A stretch of DNA of 64,000 bases from contig JAJGBQ010000005.1 in assembly GCA_022457065.1 (NCBI GenBank), forward strand, positions 2,418,001 to 2,482,000, written 5' to 3'. A model generated the notes under the pieces. It did no database searches. It saw only the letters and a list, made by a program, of their open reading frames with translations, and had not been told where the DNA came from. The position numbers and the translations under genes were made by a program. The stretch is from Curvularia sp. ZM96. Its lineage: Eukaryota > Ascomycota > Dothideomycetes > Pleosporales > Pleosporaceae. Positions 1 through 12,638 of this stretch are shown piece by piece (the first letter of the stretch is position 1; each line of letters starts with the position of its first letter).

Positions 1-1014
1 ACCCTCCTCAGTAGTGAGTACAAACAGATGCAAGCATGGATGTAACAAAGAGCTGACATGATTGCGCAGGATGACGATATACCTACTCGATGGATGGTGG
101 GAGAAGGCCGCAAATGAAGAGACGTATGAGATACTTATGAATATATGCCATCAAGAGACGAAGAATGAACAAATTCATTGCCGTCCCAACAACCAGCTTG
201 CATCCTGAGTTATAGCGTGATGACCTCGTGACGATCTCGTGATGAACGCTGTGTGGTCCCGAAAAGGAGTATGTTCATATAGGAAACAAGCTTTGATACA
301 GCACCTCCTTTTGTTGAATTAGGAAAAAAAAAGCTATAAGATGAGATGATTCTACTCTATATGGATGAGTCCTAATGTAAGTGTACAAACACCTATAAAC
401 AATCTGTTTGTACATGAGATGGATGCTGGAACTATCCAGAAACCGACACCTTTGCAGATATGATGCTACCTTCTCCTAGACGTGTGGCTCATATTCTCTG
501 CTTACCTCAGTACTCGAGGACAGAAATGCCAGGCCGGGAAGGCAGACACATGGCACACTGGTGGCCACTTGAAAGAATTTTCTGTGTTGCAATGGTTATG
601 AAAATATAAAGAAGCTTGACGATGCAGAGTAAGAAGCGGACTTGGAAGAGCGCGTGGTTTGTTTAGAGGGTGCGCCATGACAGTATGGACCCTTGCCGGA
701 TGATCGACGGCGGTCCTAGACAGCCCACATGGAGCTCTAACGCCGACGTACCGCGCATTGTGCCTTGTAACTCTGATTTCACGCCCACAGCCAGATAACT
801 CTCCTCCACTGATATCACACGACAACCGACACAGACGCAAACAGTCAGATACCCATTGTGGTCCAATTCTATCACCGATCTGCCCAGTCCACTATCCTCC
901 AACACACACGCGCCCCTCATATCGCGCATTGCACATCGCAAACCAGCCAACAAGCTACATCCGTGGCAGTAAAAGCAGTACATCTCAAAAGATAAACAAC
1001 CCGCAGCCATCAAA
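1..1014. other. Intergenic, no gene recognised
   Basis: I see no recognisable coding sequence or RNA gene here. Reading frames on both strands are short and resemble no family I know. The last 100-200 bases are probably the promoter and 5' UTR of the Trs33 gene that follows. Confidence 0.5.
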
Positions 1015-1929
1015 ATGGCGCAAGCCAATCCTTCTGCGCCAAACGAAACCTCCACACCCTATGTCGACCCCACCTTCTCACTAGTCAACACATCATGTCT
1101 GGACCTGCTTCTCATTGAACTCGTACCCATGGCCTACCGCATAACCGCCGACCTCGCGGCGCGAGAAGAAGAATGGATACACGGCTCAGCCTCACCAGCC
1201 GCGAGACCAAAGCGCCTGTCCGGCTCGACGAGCAACGACGCTGCGAGCACGGTGGCAGGGACGGCAAGAGGCACAACCGAGGCTGGAGGGCACTTGGGCG
1301 GCGCCGCGACAGTCGACGAAGAAGAGAGTAGAGAAGCGGTTTTCCACCGACTGGAGGCGCTAGGATACAGAGTCGGTCTGGGAGTTGTAGAGCGGTATGT
1401 TTCCCCGCTTGTCTGTGTTATTCAAGCACGCACATATATATACCTCGAACAGAACACCACCACCCCACCCTTTCCTCCTCGGAACCAACCAACAAACTAA
1501 CCCATTGACTAACTCCTCTCCAGCTTCTCCCGCGACGCGCCCCGCCCCACGACCCCCCTCGACTGCATCAAATTCCTCTGCAAAGACCTCTGGACCCTCC
1601 TCTTCCGTAAACAAATCGACAACCTAAAAACCAACCACCGGGGCATCTACGTCCTGACCGACAACACCTTCAAGCCCCTCAGCCGCATGTCGTTTGACAC
1701 CAAAAAATACGACGCCGCTATGCAAGCTGCGCTTGTTGCACAAACGGGGGATCCGGCGCTGGGCAGAGACGCGAATAGTCAGGCGAGAGTGCAACCTTTT
1801 TTGTACTTTCCAGCGGGACTGATAAGGGGTTGTCTGGCTAGTTTGGGCATTCAGGCCAGTGTCACGGCGGAGAGTGCGGCGTTGCCGGCAGCAACGTTTC
1901 AAATTAGGACGATAGGGGCGAAGAGTTGA
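1015..1929 (+). CDS. TRS33: TRAPP complex subunit Trs33 (TRAPPC6 family)
   Basis: Small core subunit of the TRAPP vesicle-tethering complex, which acts as guanine nucleotide exchange factor for Rab GTPases in ER-Golgi traffic. Two exons, 1015-1394 and 1524-1929, are joined across a GTATGT...CAG intron to give 261 residues. Family signs are an N-terminal LLLIELVPMAYRI helix, a GYRVGLGVVER segment, then DCIKFLCKDLWTLLFRKQID and LKTNHRGIYVLTDN after the intron, and a C-terminal stretch ending FPAGLIRGCLASLGI, which matches the Bet3/Trs33 alpha/beta fold. An acidic, Ser/Thr/Gly-rich insert (about residues 55-110) makes it longer than animal TRAPPC6. The start is the first in-frame ATG of a continuous frame. 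The family call is confident; the insert's role is unknown. Confidence 0.88.
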
Positions 1930-2480
1930 TACTGATGTTGGTGGTGGTAATGGAGTGGGAAGAGACATGATATGAGTCTTTGTTCAGCGGCATTTGCGTG
2001 GCGTTCTGGGTGCGGTATGTAGGGGGGGAAATAATTGATATTTTCTCTCGTGGTTTGGTTTTAGGGGAACGAGGGAATGTTAATCATGTCAGGTGTGGCA
2101 TATGCGTAGTTGTGGGCAAAGTCTTTAATCCATAGATCTACGTAAGATACAACAGCATCTTTGTACAAGACCATCAGTCCACACACTTTTGCTCTATCAA
2201 GCAAGGAACCAAGATGGCAGCCATGACTTATCCGTGACATGACGGCGTCAAACCCCATGTTCTACAGTACACTAGAATACAACACAAGCACAAGCCGAAC
2301 TCAGCAGAACCCCTGCACATGTTCAGCTCACCAAATAGCTCGTGGATATCAAAGATAGCAATTTCCATTTTCAAAAGAAGAACGCCACAAATGCTCTAGA
2401 CTAGCACAGTGTGCGCATATGTCCCTTTATGATGACCGATGATTAACCCAGTTAAGAAAATAAAAAGGAAAAAGAAACAA

Positions 2481-4916
2481 TCAGACATTACTCGGACCAC
2501 CCGGTCCTTTCGGGTCGAGTAGCAAATGCGGCTTGAGGAAACCATCGTCAATCTGTTTGAAAGCGTTTGCAGGGTCGTGACTGATTTCGCTAATCAGCTG
2601 CTTTACTGCACCAGTGGCTGTGGCGACTCTGCCTGGGCCCTCTGGAGGCCTGTGGCCAGAGGTTGGGTAGGGTGTGGTGGATGGTGCGTTGCTTCCCAAC
2701 GGCGATGGGACGCGGTTTGGTGAGCGGCGAGCACTGGGTGGGAGGTCCAGGTCGATGTCGTCTTCGTCATTGGAGCCGCTGTCAGCGGGACTGAGAAGAC
2801 CCTGATCGGCGCCGTCTCGGGCTCGGACGTGACTCGAGTTGCGTCGCATGGCACCGTTGGGGCGTGAGCGAGGATCGCTGCGGTTTCGTGATCCGCTCGA
2901 GTAAGAGCCGCTCTGTCCGTTGACGTCGTTAAGTGTGAACGCGCCCTGGTTGGGCCGGGGTGTGTGGCCATAACCTTGGCCCTGCTTGCGGGTATATGTG
3001 CCACCACCTACTACCTCGATGTCAAACTCATCGTCACTGTCAATCTCCTCAACCACACCAGTGCGGATGCCTAGAATCTCCAGCATGCGCGCAGTGGTGC
3101 CTCCGAAGATGATAACCGTCAAGACAACAACGACAAGAACAGTTGCTCGCAGTGTGTCACCGTTGTTACCCGTAAGACCTGCCGCAAGAGCAACGCCAAC
3201 AGCACCACGTAGACCTGCCCAGTAAATCATCACCTGGTGAGACCATGGAATTTCTTCCACGAGCTCATCCCCACGTCGGCGTTGGCGGTACCGGGTGACG
3301 GAGTTGATGATCCTAGAAAGTGGAAACACGGCGCACCATCGAGCCGCGCAGATACCAGCAACGGTGATGAGAATGAAGAGCGGCTTGTAGTCCAGCTTAT
3401 CATCAGTAAAGAGGGAGAGTCCCAGATAGATGAAGATGAAGTTCTCCGAAATTTGGGAAGTGACTTGGAATACGAATTTGGTCGTGAGTTGCGTCCGCCT
3501 GGACATGTTGTGGTAAGCGTAATGCTTCATGCATATTCCGCAGAATAGCAATGAGACGATGCCTGTTTCTCTGGTCAGTGCCAATATGCGTCAGGAAAAC
3601 GGCAACACGTACCCGACATGTGGATGGCATTGGACATGAAGTAGGTCAAGTATGCCGTGAGGATGATCAGACAACTCTCCGTCTTGGGGAAGCGCCTGAC
3701 ATAGGTGAACTTGAGCATCAGAGAGACAGCAATGCCGACCGTGACTCCGATGAACAAACTGCCAAAGAAGACGCCGAAGAAGATGCCGAAAGCCTCGAAC
3801 AGGCTGAGAATGCCAAGCGACTCTGCGCCGTCCTTGTACTTTTGTGCGGTCTCAAACAAGACAATGGCGACGGCATCGTTGAGAATGGACTCGCCGAAAA
3901 TGAGCGTGTACAGCTTGGGCTCTACTTTGTAGGTATCAAAGATGGCGAGAATAGTCACAGGGTCAGTAGCGGAAAGAGTGGCGCCAACCGACATGGCCTC
4001 GACAAAGTTGATCTTGAAGCCATCGAGCGGAATCCTGGTCCACAGGAACAGGATGAGACCCAGGACTAGAGCAGAAATGAAGGTTCCTGCGAAGGCAAAG
4101 GTAAGGATGGTGCCAATGTGCCGAAAGAAATTCCCCTAGGGCGAGTTAGGAGACGACTAGGCAAAAGGGTGTGCAGAACCCACTTGGTGCAATTCGTAAC
4201 CAGCCGACAGAATAATGGGCGGCAGCAGCAGGTTGAAAAACATTTGGTAGTCGAAACTGACGGCATCCCGCACGGATGCGACTGCTGTCAGGCGGAGAAC
4301 GAGGCCAACTACCATACCTGGAAGCGGTTAGCGGGGATCGTGTAGCGCGATGCGATTACGCGATGGGCCAAGGCGTCGTTGTCGCGGGCACGACGTGTGC
4401 AGATTTACCCCACAATTACACGGCGGATCGAGGTTTGGCTACAGGCGAGCAAGGCCATGGCCTGCAACCCACTATGCACACTACGCGGAGCTTGTCACGA
4501 CGATTGCGCAGGAGCGGCAGCGGTCTGGACGGGCATGGGATCGACATACCGGCAAAGATGGAGAGGACCGTCTCATGGACCGCCTGGATTTTGCGAGTAT
4601 GCAGGATGTAGCTCGTGAAGAGGGCTATGATGAGGAGGATGATCAAGATGGACAGAGCCCATGATGTGAATATTTCCTTTTGGCCGGCCTCGGGTTCGTC
4701 TGCACGGGGGATGGATTAGACACGGGACAGGAATGTGAGTTGGGATGTGGCCATGGGGAACTGACCGTCCGGGTCTGCGTCGGTTGTGTCTCTCTCTGCG
4801 GCAGATGGTCAGCCAGTTCAGCTCGTACGGACATGTCTTGGGCTCCAGGCTCCAAGCTCTCTCGGGCGCATACTCAGAAGCTGGCCAACGGCCCACCACC
4901 CCATTATGGAAGCCAT
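2481..4916 (-). CDS. NHX1: Endosomal/vacuolar Na+(K+)/H+ exchanger, Nhx1 type
   Basis: CPA1-family monovalent cation/proton antiporter that sets late-endosome/vacuole pH and ion content. Six exons reconstruct a 653-residue protein: 4916-4874, 4795-4766, 4699-4550, 4317-4184, 4135-3613 and 3562-2481, with all phases agreeing. Diagnostic segments are EIFTSWALSILIILLIIALFTSY, MFFNLLLPPIILSAGYELH (amiloride-binding-like region), the SVGATLSATDPVTILAIF helix, the ion-binding GESILNDAVAIVLF, and HYAYHNMS. About 11-12 membrane spans are followed by a Ser/Pro/Asp-rich cytosolic tail of about 200 residues. The first two exons are tiny (43 and 30 nt), and the start in the hydrophobic MASIMGWW segment is the least certain part. 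One donor is GTCAGT. The neighbours say nothing about function. Confidence 0.9.
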
Positions 4917-5032
4917 GCTGGGCTCAAGGCCTCGCTGTCATGGACAGCCGCGTCGCGCACAGGGTCGCCAGAGGGTATGGAGGTCGGGGCCGGGCGCTGG
5001 ATGGCGGCTGGGATGCAAGGGAGGTCTTGGAC

Positions 5033-5064
5033 GATGGGCAGATGGGCAGATGGGCAGCTGGGCA
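5033..5064. repeat. 8-bp tandem repeat
   Basis: Four direct copies of an octamer: GATGGGCA three times, then GCTGGGCA. It lies upstream of the exchanger gene. Confidence 0.85.
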
Positions 5065-5176
5065 GAATGGCGCGACAGATGACGGCGAAGCGAGAGGCGG
5101 GTGCAGAGGCGCCGTGACAGCTGGCGGAGCGAGTGGTTTCGGCCTGGTAGAGCAGTCTGGCTGGAGGCCGGGCGCG

Positions 5177-5210
5177 TTGCGATGCGATGCTTGCGATGCT
5201 TGCGATGCGG
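5177..5210. repeat. 9-bp tandem repeat
   Basis: Short run built from TTGCGATGC units with a GATGC sub-repeat at the left edge. Noncoding. Confidence 0.75.
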
Positions 5211-5901
5211 TACAGTTGGAGCCTTGCTCTCCCGCACGCCCAGGCAAGCTGTCCTGTCCGGTTGCCAGTCCCGTCGCAGTCGGCCCCCGCCAGCGCCGGA
5301 TCAGGCCTAGCGTGGCTGGCCAGGGTCTGAGGAACGGCTGATCGTACAACGTCATCGCACGCCCACTCGCACCCACACACACCCACCCACCCTCTGCCCG
5401 CGCCGTCTGCATGACATCGAATTCACTTCGCCATCGCCAGCCTGCCACACTGCACATGCGCGTGCGCATGCACATGACCTACACCGCCTCGCCCGGCCAC
5501 AGCCTGACGCTCCTGTCCGTTGCCGCCCCGGAGTACGCTGCGGCTCGTCATTGTTACGATCGTGCAATTCTCAACTCTGCCCATCGCCGCCGTTGCACGC
5601 CCCTCGAGCGGAACCACTAGCGGCTCTTCACCGTGGTGCATATCTTGCTAGTTCCCCCGCTCGCCCCATGCCATCATCGCCGTGACGCTCTTGTTCCAGT
5701 CCAGCCGTGCCTCTCACCACATAATTCCACCTGCGCCTGCGCCTGAGCCTGCTGTCTGCTGTCTGCTGCCCACCGACCCCGGCTCCGTGTCTACCAATCA
5801 CAGTCTCGCCGACCCTGACCACGGTAAGCTCCCAAGGCCTGACCACGTCGCCGCCTGCACTCGAGCCCATCGCGTGCCCTCCACACGTCCGCTGCCACAT
5901 C

Positions 5902-8007
5902 ATGTCCTCGACGCCGTCCCGTGGGCGCGATGAGTCCGCCTCCTCGCCCTTTTCCCCGCCATTGTCTCGACTGGAAACCTCTTCTCCTCGCCCAAAACCC
6001 CGTCCAAAACTCGTCTCTTTTGCCCGCGACTCGCTCAGTGGCGGCCGACCAGACATAGACGGAGACGCCCAGATCGAAATTATTCACCAAGCCGATCATC
6101 CGCCCCGCATGTCTTCCGAAGTCGACCCGCTCCTTAAGGAGGCCATGTCGCCCGACTCCGACGACGACGGCTGGATGGGCGAGTCTCAAGTCGAAGAGAC
6201 AAAATCCAGTTGGTTTCTCTTTCTTCTCACTTTTTGCGGCCTCGGTCTGCAAATTGGGTGGTCGGTCGAAACTTCAAACGGTTCGGTAAGTGCTTTTTTT
6301 CCCTGCCTCTTCAAGATTTCTCGCGGACCGCCGCTATGGACCCTGGCTCCAGATCGCTACCCTAGAACCACAGATCCGATATGCCGGTGTTGCCGCTAAC
6401 CTTTGACACAGCCATATCTCCTCTCGCTCGGTCTGAGCAAGTCTATCCTTGCCCTCGTATGGATCGCTGGCCCTCTTTCTGGTGTCCTCGTCCAACCCTA
6501 CGTCGGTCTCAAGAGTGACAACTGCCGTCTGCGATGGGGAAAGAGGAGGCCCTTCATTATCGGTGGTGCAGCGGCAACCATTGTCTCTCTCATAGTCCTT
6601 GCCTGGGCAAAAGAAATCATCAGTGGTTTTCTGGGTGTCTTCGGCGCTGACCCAGAGTCGACTTTTGTCAAGACAAGCATCATGATCTTCGCTGTCCTGT
6701 TCGTCTACGTGCTGGACTTTGCTATCAACGTAATCCAGGCCGGTGTGCGAGCTTACATTGTCGACGTGGCGCCTACACATCAGCAAGAGTCGGCTAATGC
6801 ATGGCTCATGAGGTCGTCTGGTATTGGCAACATTTTGGGCTACCTGGCCGGCTACATCAACCTACCAGACTACCTTCCCTGGCTCGGAAATTCCCAGTTC
6901 AAGGTCCTTTGTGCCATTGCATCCTTTGTCATGGCCCTCACAGTCGGCGTCAGTTGCTCCACATGCTCCGAACGCGACCCACAGTTCGATACCGCTCCCG
7001 CCAACCAACAGGACGGTGTTATGGCATTCTTCAAGGGCCTTGCACGTTCGGTCAAGAAGCTGCCTCCCCAAATTAAGAAGGTCTGCATTGTGCAGTTCTT
7101 TGCTTGGATCGGATGGTTTCCATTTCTCTTCTACATCACCACCTACGTTGGTGAAATTTATGCCGATCCCTACTTTGAAGAGGACCCCCACCTGCCAGAT
7201 GGTCGCATCGATGCTATTCTCGAAGATGGCACCAGAATCGGCACGAGAGCCCTATTGATTTTCGCCGTTACCACGTTCATGTCGTCTGTCGTTTTACCGT
7301 TTATCATTCCACCAACGTTCCAAGCCCCAGAGCCCGAGCGCCCTGTTACACCTGCAACTCCCATGACGCCAACAACCCCGCACTCCATGGGCGGTTCCGG
7401 CTACTTTGCACTCAACCACCAGCCCAAAAAGACTTCAAAGACATACATGGACAGAGTTTCCAAATCCATGGAAATGCTGCAGATCAAGTCATTAACCCTC
7501 CGTCGTTCGTGGTTCTTGTCGCACATTGTATTCGCCGTACTTATGGCTTTGACCTTTCTTGTCCGGAGTACCTGGGGTGCTACCGCTCTTGTCGGCGCCA
7601 TTGGAATTCCTTGGTGTATCACAAACTGGGCGCCATTCGCCATCATTTCCTCAGAAATCTCCAAACGAGACGCCATTCGTCGTGGCATCATCAAACCGCG
7701 CGACCGCGAGGCCCAACTCATTGCTGAGGGTGAAGACGAGGGGTCAGGTGCTGACTCGGCTGGTGTCGTCCTTGGGATCCACAACGTCGCCATTGCAGCA
7801 CCCCAAGTCATTGCTACACTGGTTAGCGCCATAATGTTCAAGATTCTACAGAAGCCCAGAGGAACAGCAGGCGACAACAGTGTAGCTTGGGTACTGCGCT
7901 TTGGTGGCATCTGCGCTCTCATAGCTGCTTGGCTGACACTACAAGTCAACGAAGAGAAGGAAGATGTCGAGTCCGAAGAACCCTTTAGAAGGAGGCGGAT
8001 GTCTTAG
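5902..8007 (+). CDS. MFS/GPH-type sucrose or alpha-glucoside:H+ symporter
   Basis: Probable plasma-membrane proton-coupled disaccharide transporter related to plant sucrose carriers and fission-yeast Sut1. Two exons (5902-6285, 6412-8007; GTAAGT...ACAG) give 659 residues. A Ser/Pro-rich cytosolic N-terminus of about 110 residues precedes the first membrane span, LLTFCGLGLQIGWSVETSNG. Family signatures follow: SPYLLSLGLSKS, WIAGPLSGVLVQPYVG, the loop motif DNCRLRWGKRRPFI, and NVIQAGVRAYIVDVAP. A long central cytosolic loop with PVTPATPMTPTTP (about residue 430) sits between spans 6 and 7, and the C-terminus is basic (FRRRRMS). Substrate is inferred from the family and could be maltose or another alpha-glucoside. 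The start is the first ATG in frame. Confidence 0.85.
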
Positions 8008-8841
8008 GACGACTCTGATTATCTCTCTTTATCTCATCTTAGACACGAATTGGTACAGTCATTCAGCCGACAAAGCTCCTCAAGCTAAGAGACGTAGATG
8101 AGCTTGGATGACTACCAAGGCGAAGAAGAAAGACAAAGAATGGGTTGATGTTTTGAATCAACCCACGCTACACTATACACGTGGCCCCGCGGTCTGGTCC
8201 CAGTTTTTGTCCGACTCTGGGATCTTTTGATTTAGATTGCAATGCATCCTGTGGGTTTCGAAGCGAGGGCGTTTGTTGGATGGGCATCTTGGAAAGCGAC
8301 TTGGCGTTGTGATTGATTGAGGAGTTCTTTTTCTTTTTTTTCTTGTGAAACGCATGAGAGGAGTTCAAGGAGGAAACGTACACAGGGAACTGGGAATGGG
8401 AATGGGTGGTGTTCAAAGGCAACGTAAATGATACCACACTCTCTCGTCTTTCTCAGTAGAGAATCTTTTTCATCACCTTCTTTCTTTGAATCTTGTGGCC
8501 CGAATTAAGATAGACTGGTGGTTTGGCGTTCAATCAAAGTTTGTGAAACTAGACTCGATCGCATGTCATATTTGAGAAATAGATTTTGCTTTTGATTGTT
8601 GCTGTGAGAAATAGTTTTCTAGAAGTCTCACTGGTTCTTGTAAGGTATCCTTCTCATATAACCAGGTTAAAAAAGGGTATACTAAAGATACTTCACCGAT
8701 TGCGTTGGCGATCACGTTCATGTGAGTTTTAGCTAGAACGAGAGACTGGTATTTCATTCTTTGCCTTCTACCACGCGAATATCTCCCTTCAATCTATATA
8801 CAAAAGAGAAGAAAACTCCAATCCACATCCTTCTTCAACAT
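8008..8841. other. Intergenic between convergent genes
   Basis: Region between the 3' ends of the sugar symporter (plus) and the GH6 gene (minus), presumably both 3' UTRs. No coding sequence or RNA gene is recognised. Confidence 0.5.
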
Positions 8842-10234
8842 TTAAAGAGCAGGCTTAGCGTTCTTAACCAGCATCTCAAAGTAAGCCTGGTTCCACTGGC
8901 CAGCCTCGGGACTGGGCTTGTAAGCGTCGTCCTTGCCGCAGAAGCTGTCGTAGCGCTTTGCGCTCGAGTCGCTGGTACCGTCACTCTCGCCACCAGGCTT
9001 GACCCAGACAAAGGCGTCGACGAGCGAGTCGCCTGTGCTGGCGGTTGGGCGGACACCGAAACCAGCGCCGTTGACGTTGCACCAGTCACCCCACTCCTTG
9101 CGGAGACCAGTGACGCCGTTGCGGCCCGTGTCGACAATGGCCTGGCCGGGCATGCCAGCGGCAGTGAGCTGGGGCGAGAAAAGCTCAATGTACTTCTTCT
9201 CGTTCTGAGCCTTGTTGTACTGGCCGTCAGAGTTGTTGGCGAATTCGCCAGGGGACTGGTCGAACGAGTTCCAGCCAGAGACGTTGGTAGCGACACCACG
9301 AACAGCCTTGGGACTGCCGGCCGTCTTGTACACCGAGGCTAGTTCCTGCGCACCGGGCTCTGTTTTGCGTTAGGTTTCTTGCTTTTTTCTTTCGTGTTCT
9401 TCGAATATAAGGCGGGTTACGTACTCAGGTTGGCGTCCCAGCCAAGCCAGCCTCCGTGGCCAGCATCAATGTACATGGCTACGTTGGGAAGGTTGAGCGA
9501 CTTGAGCGCGTATGCAACACCCTCGCGGTATCCAGAGGCAGAGGCCTGGCAGGTCTGCAGGTTGTTGTTGGTCACCAAGTTGGGCAGAGAGTCGGGCTCA
9601 ATGACAAGAGCAAAGGCAACATTGGGGTACTTCTTGATAATGGCGACGATGGCTATGGAGCGAAGTAGCTAGTTAGTAAAGGATAATTTTATAAGATGAC
9701 CCGGAGGTGGAAACCTACGGTCAATGTACTGCGTCTTGTAGATGTTGATCTCGCCAACGGCAAGTTCACCGTTGGATGCCTTGGCTGCGCAGTCACGCCC
9801 AGGAAGATCGTAGATGACGAGTCCAGCAATCTGGTTGCATGGGACGTCCTTGATATTCTCTTCAATAATCTTGATCTTGTCACGGGTGTCACTAAAATGC
9901 GTATTAGCATTGTTTCTCTCCATGCGCCCTGGAAACAGATCCAGCCTAAAGTATGAGTCCCTTACATCCAGAGGAAAGTTCCAATGTTAGCAACCTTAGC
10001 TGCCTTTGCTGCAAGAGTCGAGTCGCTGATCTTGCTAACGGCAGCCTTGACCTCGGCAGCGTAGTACTTGTTGGGGTAGAGAGTGCGGCTGCTGAAGGGG
10101 TTTCCAGTGAGTGTTACGGCAGAAGAGCAAGGTGCAGATTGGCGGGCAGCAATGGACTGCTTTTCAAGAGAAGAAGGGAGCGCGAAAGCGCCGGTGACGG
10201 CCGAGGCCACAGTGGCGGACAATAGACCTTTCAT
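8842..10234 (-). CDS. Secreted GH6 cellobiohydrolase (exo-beta-1,4-glucanase)
   Basis: Inverting glycoside hydrolase family 6 enzyme that releases cellobiose from cellulose chain ends; secreted. Four exons (10234-9966, 9891-9719, 9652-9425, 9359-8842) in consistent phase give 395 residues. An N-terminal signal peptide (MKGLLSATVASAVTGAFA) is followed directly by the catalytic domain. GH6 landmarks are IAGLVIYDLPGRDCAAKASNGEL with the catalytic Asp region, YIDPIVAIIKKYP, VIEPDSLPNLV, MYIDAGHGGWLGWDAN, and DAFVWVKPGGESDGTSD near the C-terminus. There is no family-1 cellulose-binding module or Ser/Thr linker, unlike Trichoderma Cel6A, so this is a CBM-less form. A TATA-like element lies about 65 bases upstream of the ATG. 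The upstream intergenic region is long (2.4 kb), which would suit inducible control. Confidence 0.93.
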
Positions 10235-12638
10235 GGTGGTGACTAGAAGAGAGCGTTTGGTGACTGAGATGCTGATGGACCTGAGAGAACAGCAACCTTC
10301 TTATACAGCTCAGGCACTAGCAACTTGAAATTGAGGTACTCGTTCGTCGGGAAGCAGGCCCGGAGGTGATTAGCAAGGGTGTAGCGTTTAGGCTCGTGCG
10401 ATCAGCGTTCGAGAAATGATGTTTAGATGAAGGTATATCATGTGCGGTATGAGGCTGTACTAGCCTTAGCTGTAAACATTAAAAATTGAGTGGAAGGCGA
10501 AAGCGCCACTCCGGGAATGGCGTTGATATTTCTGCATGCCTGTAACTTTTAATAAGGTGTGCTATACTCCGAGGGTATGATGCCTTGGGATTTCACAGAC
10601 AGTGTTCAGCACTGTCCTGCTAAGAAACTAAGTGCCCCTCCGAGAGTTGGATCTCACATGCAAAGTATACCGGATCTGCTTCTGTGTATGCATCTTTGTC
10701 TGGGGTGAACAACTAGCAGGGTCGATAGATGAACATCTTACGAGAGACGTTGAAACTGTGGGGGTGTTTGCCGTCTATGTCACTTACCCCGCGATTCCGG
10801 CTTCAAGTTCTCAGTACGACTCGTAGACACTACGTTAAGATAATCATGGTTGTGGCAACAAGAATCAAGCACACGAAGCAGCAAGACAGGTTTCGAAACC
10901 CACATTTACCAATTTGCGATGCTTGTTTGAACACCGTCGCTACAGACCCTCCAATGTCGGGCACTGAGCCTCCGTTTTTTCCAGCGGAGGTACTTGTCTT
11001 GTGCGGTACACAGTCCCGAATCGCCCGCTGATGCGGCAGTGATGAACCTGCATACAACGTGTCGACAATATACACCCCCATGTCATAAGTGTATCAGGTG
11101 TTGATGGAGTGAGCACGTTGTTTGGCGCACTGGAAGTAAGTGCAGGGGTAGGCCCGGAATGTTTGGTTGAACGGCTTCTCGAAACGTTCCACTGTGCACA
11201 TGACAGCTCGAGTTGACCAAGGCAGATCTCGAAGGCGCTTCAATCTTGCATTTACCCTGATCAACGACATAGCACAAGTGGATGCGCTGTGGCAAGTTGC
11301 TGTACAGAAACTCCGTTTCGAAGCCTCAGCGCTCAGTTTTGGCAGATGGTTCCTGACTGATATACAATTCATTCCAATGTTTCACTACGCTGAACATGTT
11401 GCGGTAGCCATCATCTCCTTACGGTCAGCCGGAAATCTCCGCAGCATTCTTGAAGCAACTTGGAGCAGACGACGATGAACTATTACTGGGATGTCTCAGT
11501 AATTGATTACGCTGTGAGTATGATATGCGGACCGCGACGTGTTGGAGAGGCTTGCAACCAACCATAAGAGCCTCACCTACATAAGAGGATGAGAGCAATT
11601 TTCCGAAGGCGAGACATCGGTGGGTAAGATATTTAGCAACAACATCCGGATGACGGGTAATTGAGGCAGCTGACGCTAGCACCGCGTTTAGTCCTATCTT
11701 GCCCTAGCGCCAATATCGACGCGTTCTTGGTTCATCCAAGCTCCGCATTGTGGCCCCGCAAGCCTCACACTTGAGCGAATCCTTATGCTTATGTGGACTT
11801 CCAGAAGGTTTGAAACTTTTCAAACTTTGGTAGGGGACAGGCATCCAGGACCGGATGAGTGCTGTATTCTTCCCGATACCGTCTCTGTCACTCTCCGCTC
11901 TGTATTCTAGTACCACCCGCAGTAGACCCCCTGGATACCGCCTCCGCATGCTCACCACGTATCCATAGGCTTTTTATATTGATCCTACCATACTTTTTTG
12001 ACGAATCACATCATCCCATCACAGCGGGCCAACCACCTTGCCCCTTTCTCGTCTTCTTTTATTGTTTATCTTTATTCGCGTTGAGTCCTCGCACTGTGAA
12101 AATAGCCTGGCTAGCGAGATTCTTCAATTTGTCGACCAACATAGCCCAGCTTGATCGTTTCGTTGGTATACACAAGTGCCATTTTGCGACTTGAACGCCC
12201 GTGCCAAAGCATTGCCACTTGAATACATCAGAAGGGGACATTATTATTATCTTAGACCGATGCAATTGAACACTGGACGTCCACGTCTTGAAAACCGTAA
12301 TACAAACATCTCCTTTACCATATCACTGTGATCAGATTCTAGTATCCATAGGAGCAGGTTCTGAGCTAACCACGACGGGATTAGCGCACGATGCTTTTGA
12401 TCCAATCCTCTCTATCTGCTCAAGCCTTCTTCGCCTGACTACTACTAACACGCTGAGTATGGAGAACTGACTCAACAAGACTGTAGCTATTACAGCTTCT
12501 CACATCTTACTACTACGATTAAAGACGGATTTCCTACACAAAATCTCAACATAATGCGGGGTAAATAATATTCATAAAACCTGACGACTGACCAAACGGG
12601 ACGACAACAGCGAAAATACCAATATATCCTGAACGAAA
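10235..12638. other. 2.4-kb divergent intergenic region (GH6 / RIT1)
   Basis: Contains the GH6 promoter on the left and the RIT1 promoter on the right. The middle (about 10.6-12.2 kb) has several 60-110-codon frames on both strands; none carries a recognisable domain or splices convincingly into a longer protein. I cannot support a gene. Confidence 0.45.
10296..10306 (-). promoter_or_regulatory. TATA-like element of the GH6 gene
   Basis: Minus-strand GTATAAGAAGG lies 62-72 bases upstream of the GH6 start codon, a normal distance for a fungal core promoter. Confidence 0.5.

Larger units (their letters stand above)
4917..5901. other. GC-rich intergenic region between divergent genes
   Basis: Divergent upstream region of the Nhx1-type exchanger (minus) and the sugar symporter (plus). 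It is GC-rich with two short tandem repeats. Long open frames exist on both strands, but none resembles a protein family and they overlap one another, as expected of GC-rich noncoding DNA. Confidence 0.5.

Noticed and set aside
4680..5475. Several 100-200-codon frames on both strands
   Set aside because: GC-rich DNA with tandem repeats; mutually overlapping frames, none like a known protein, and part is the 5' end of the exchanger gene.
8761..9342. 193-codon plus-strand frame opposite the GH6 gene
   Set aside because: Antisense shadow of GH6 exons with low-complexity Val/Ala content.
11425..11958. Two minus-strand frames (85 and 84 codons) that might be one decayed gene
   Set aside because: No recognisable domain, no phase-consistent intron and no family match; could be chance.
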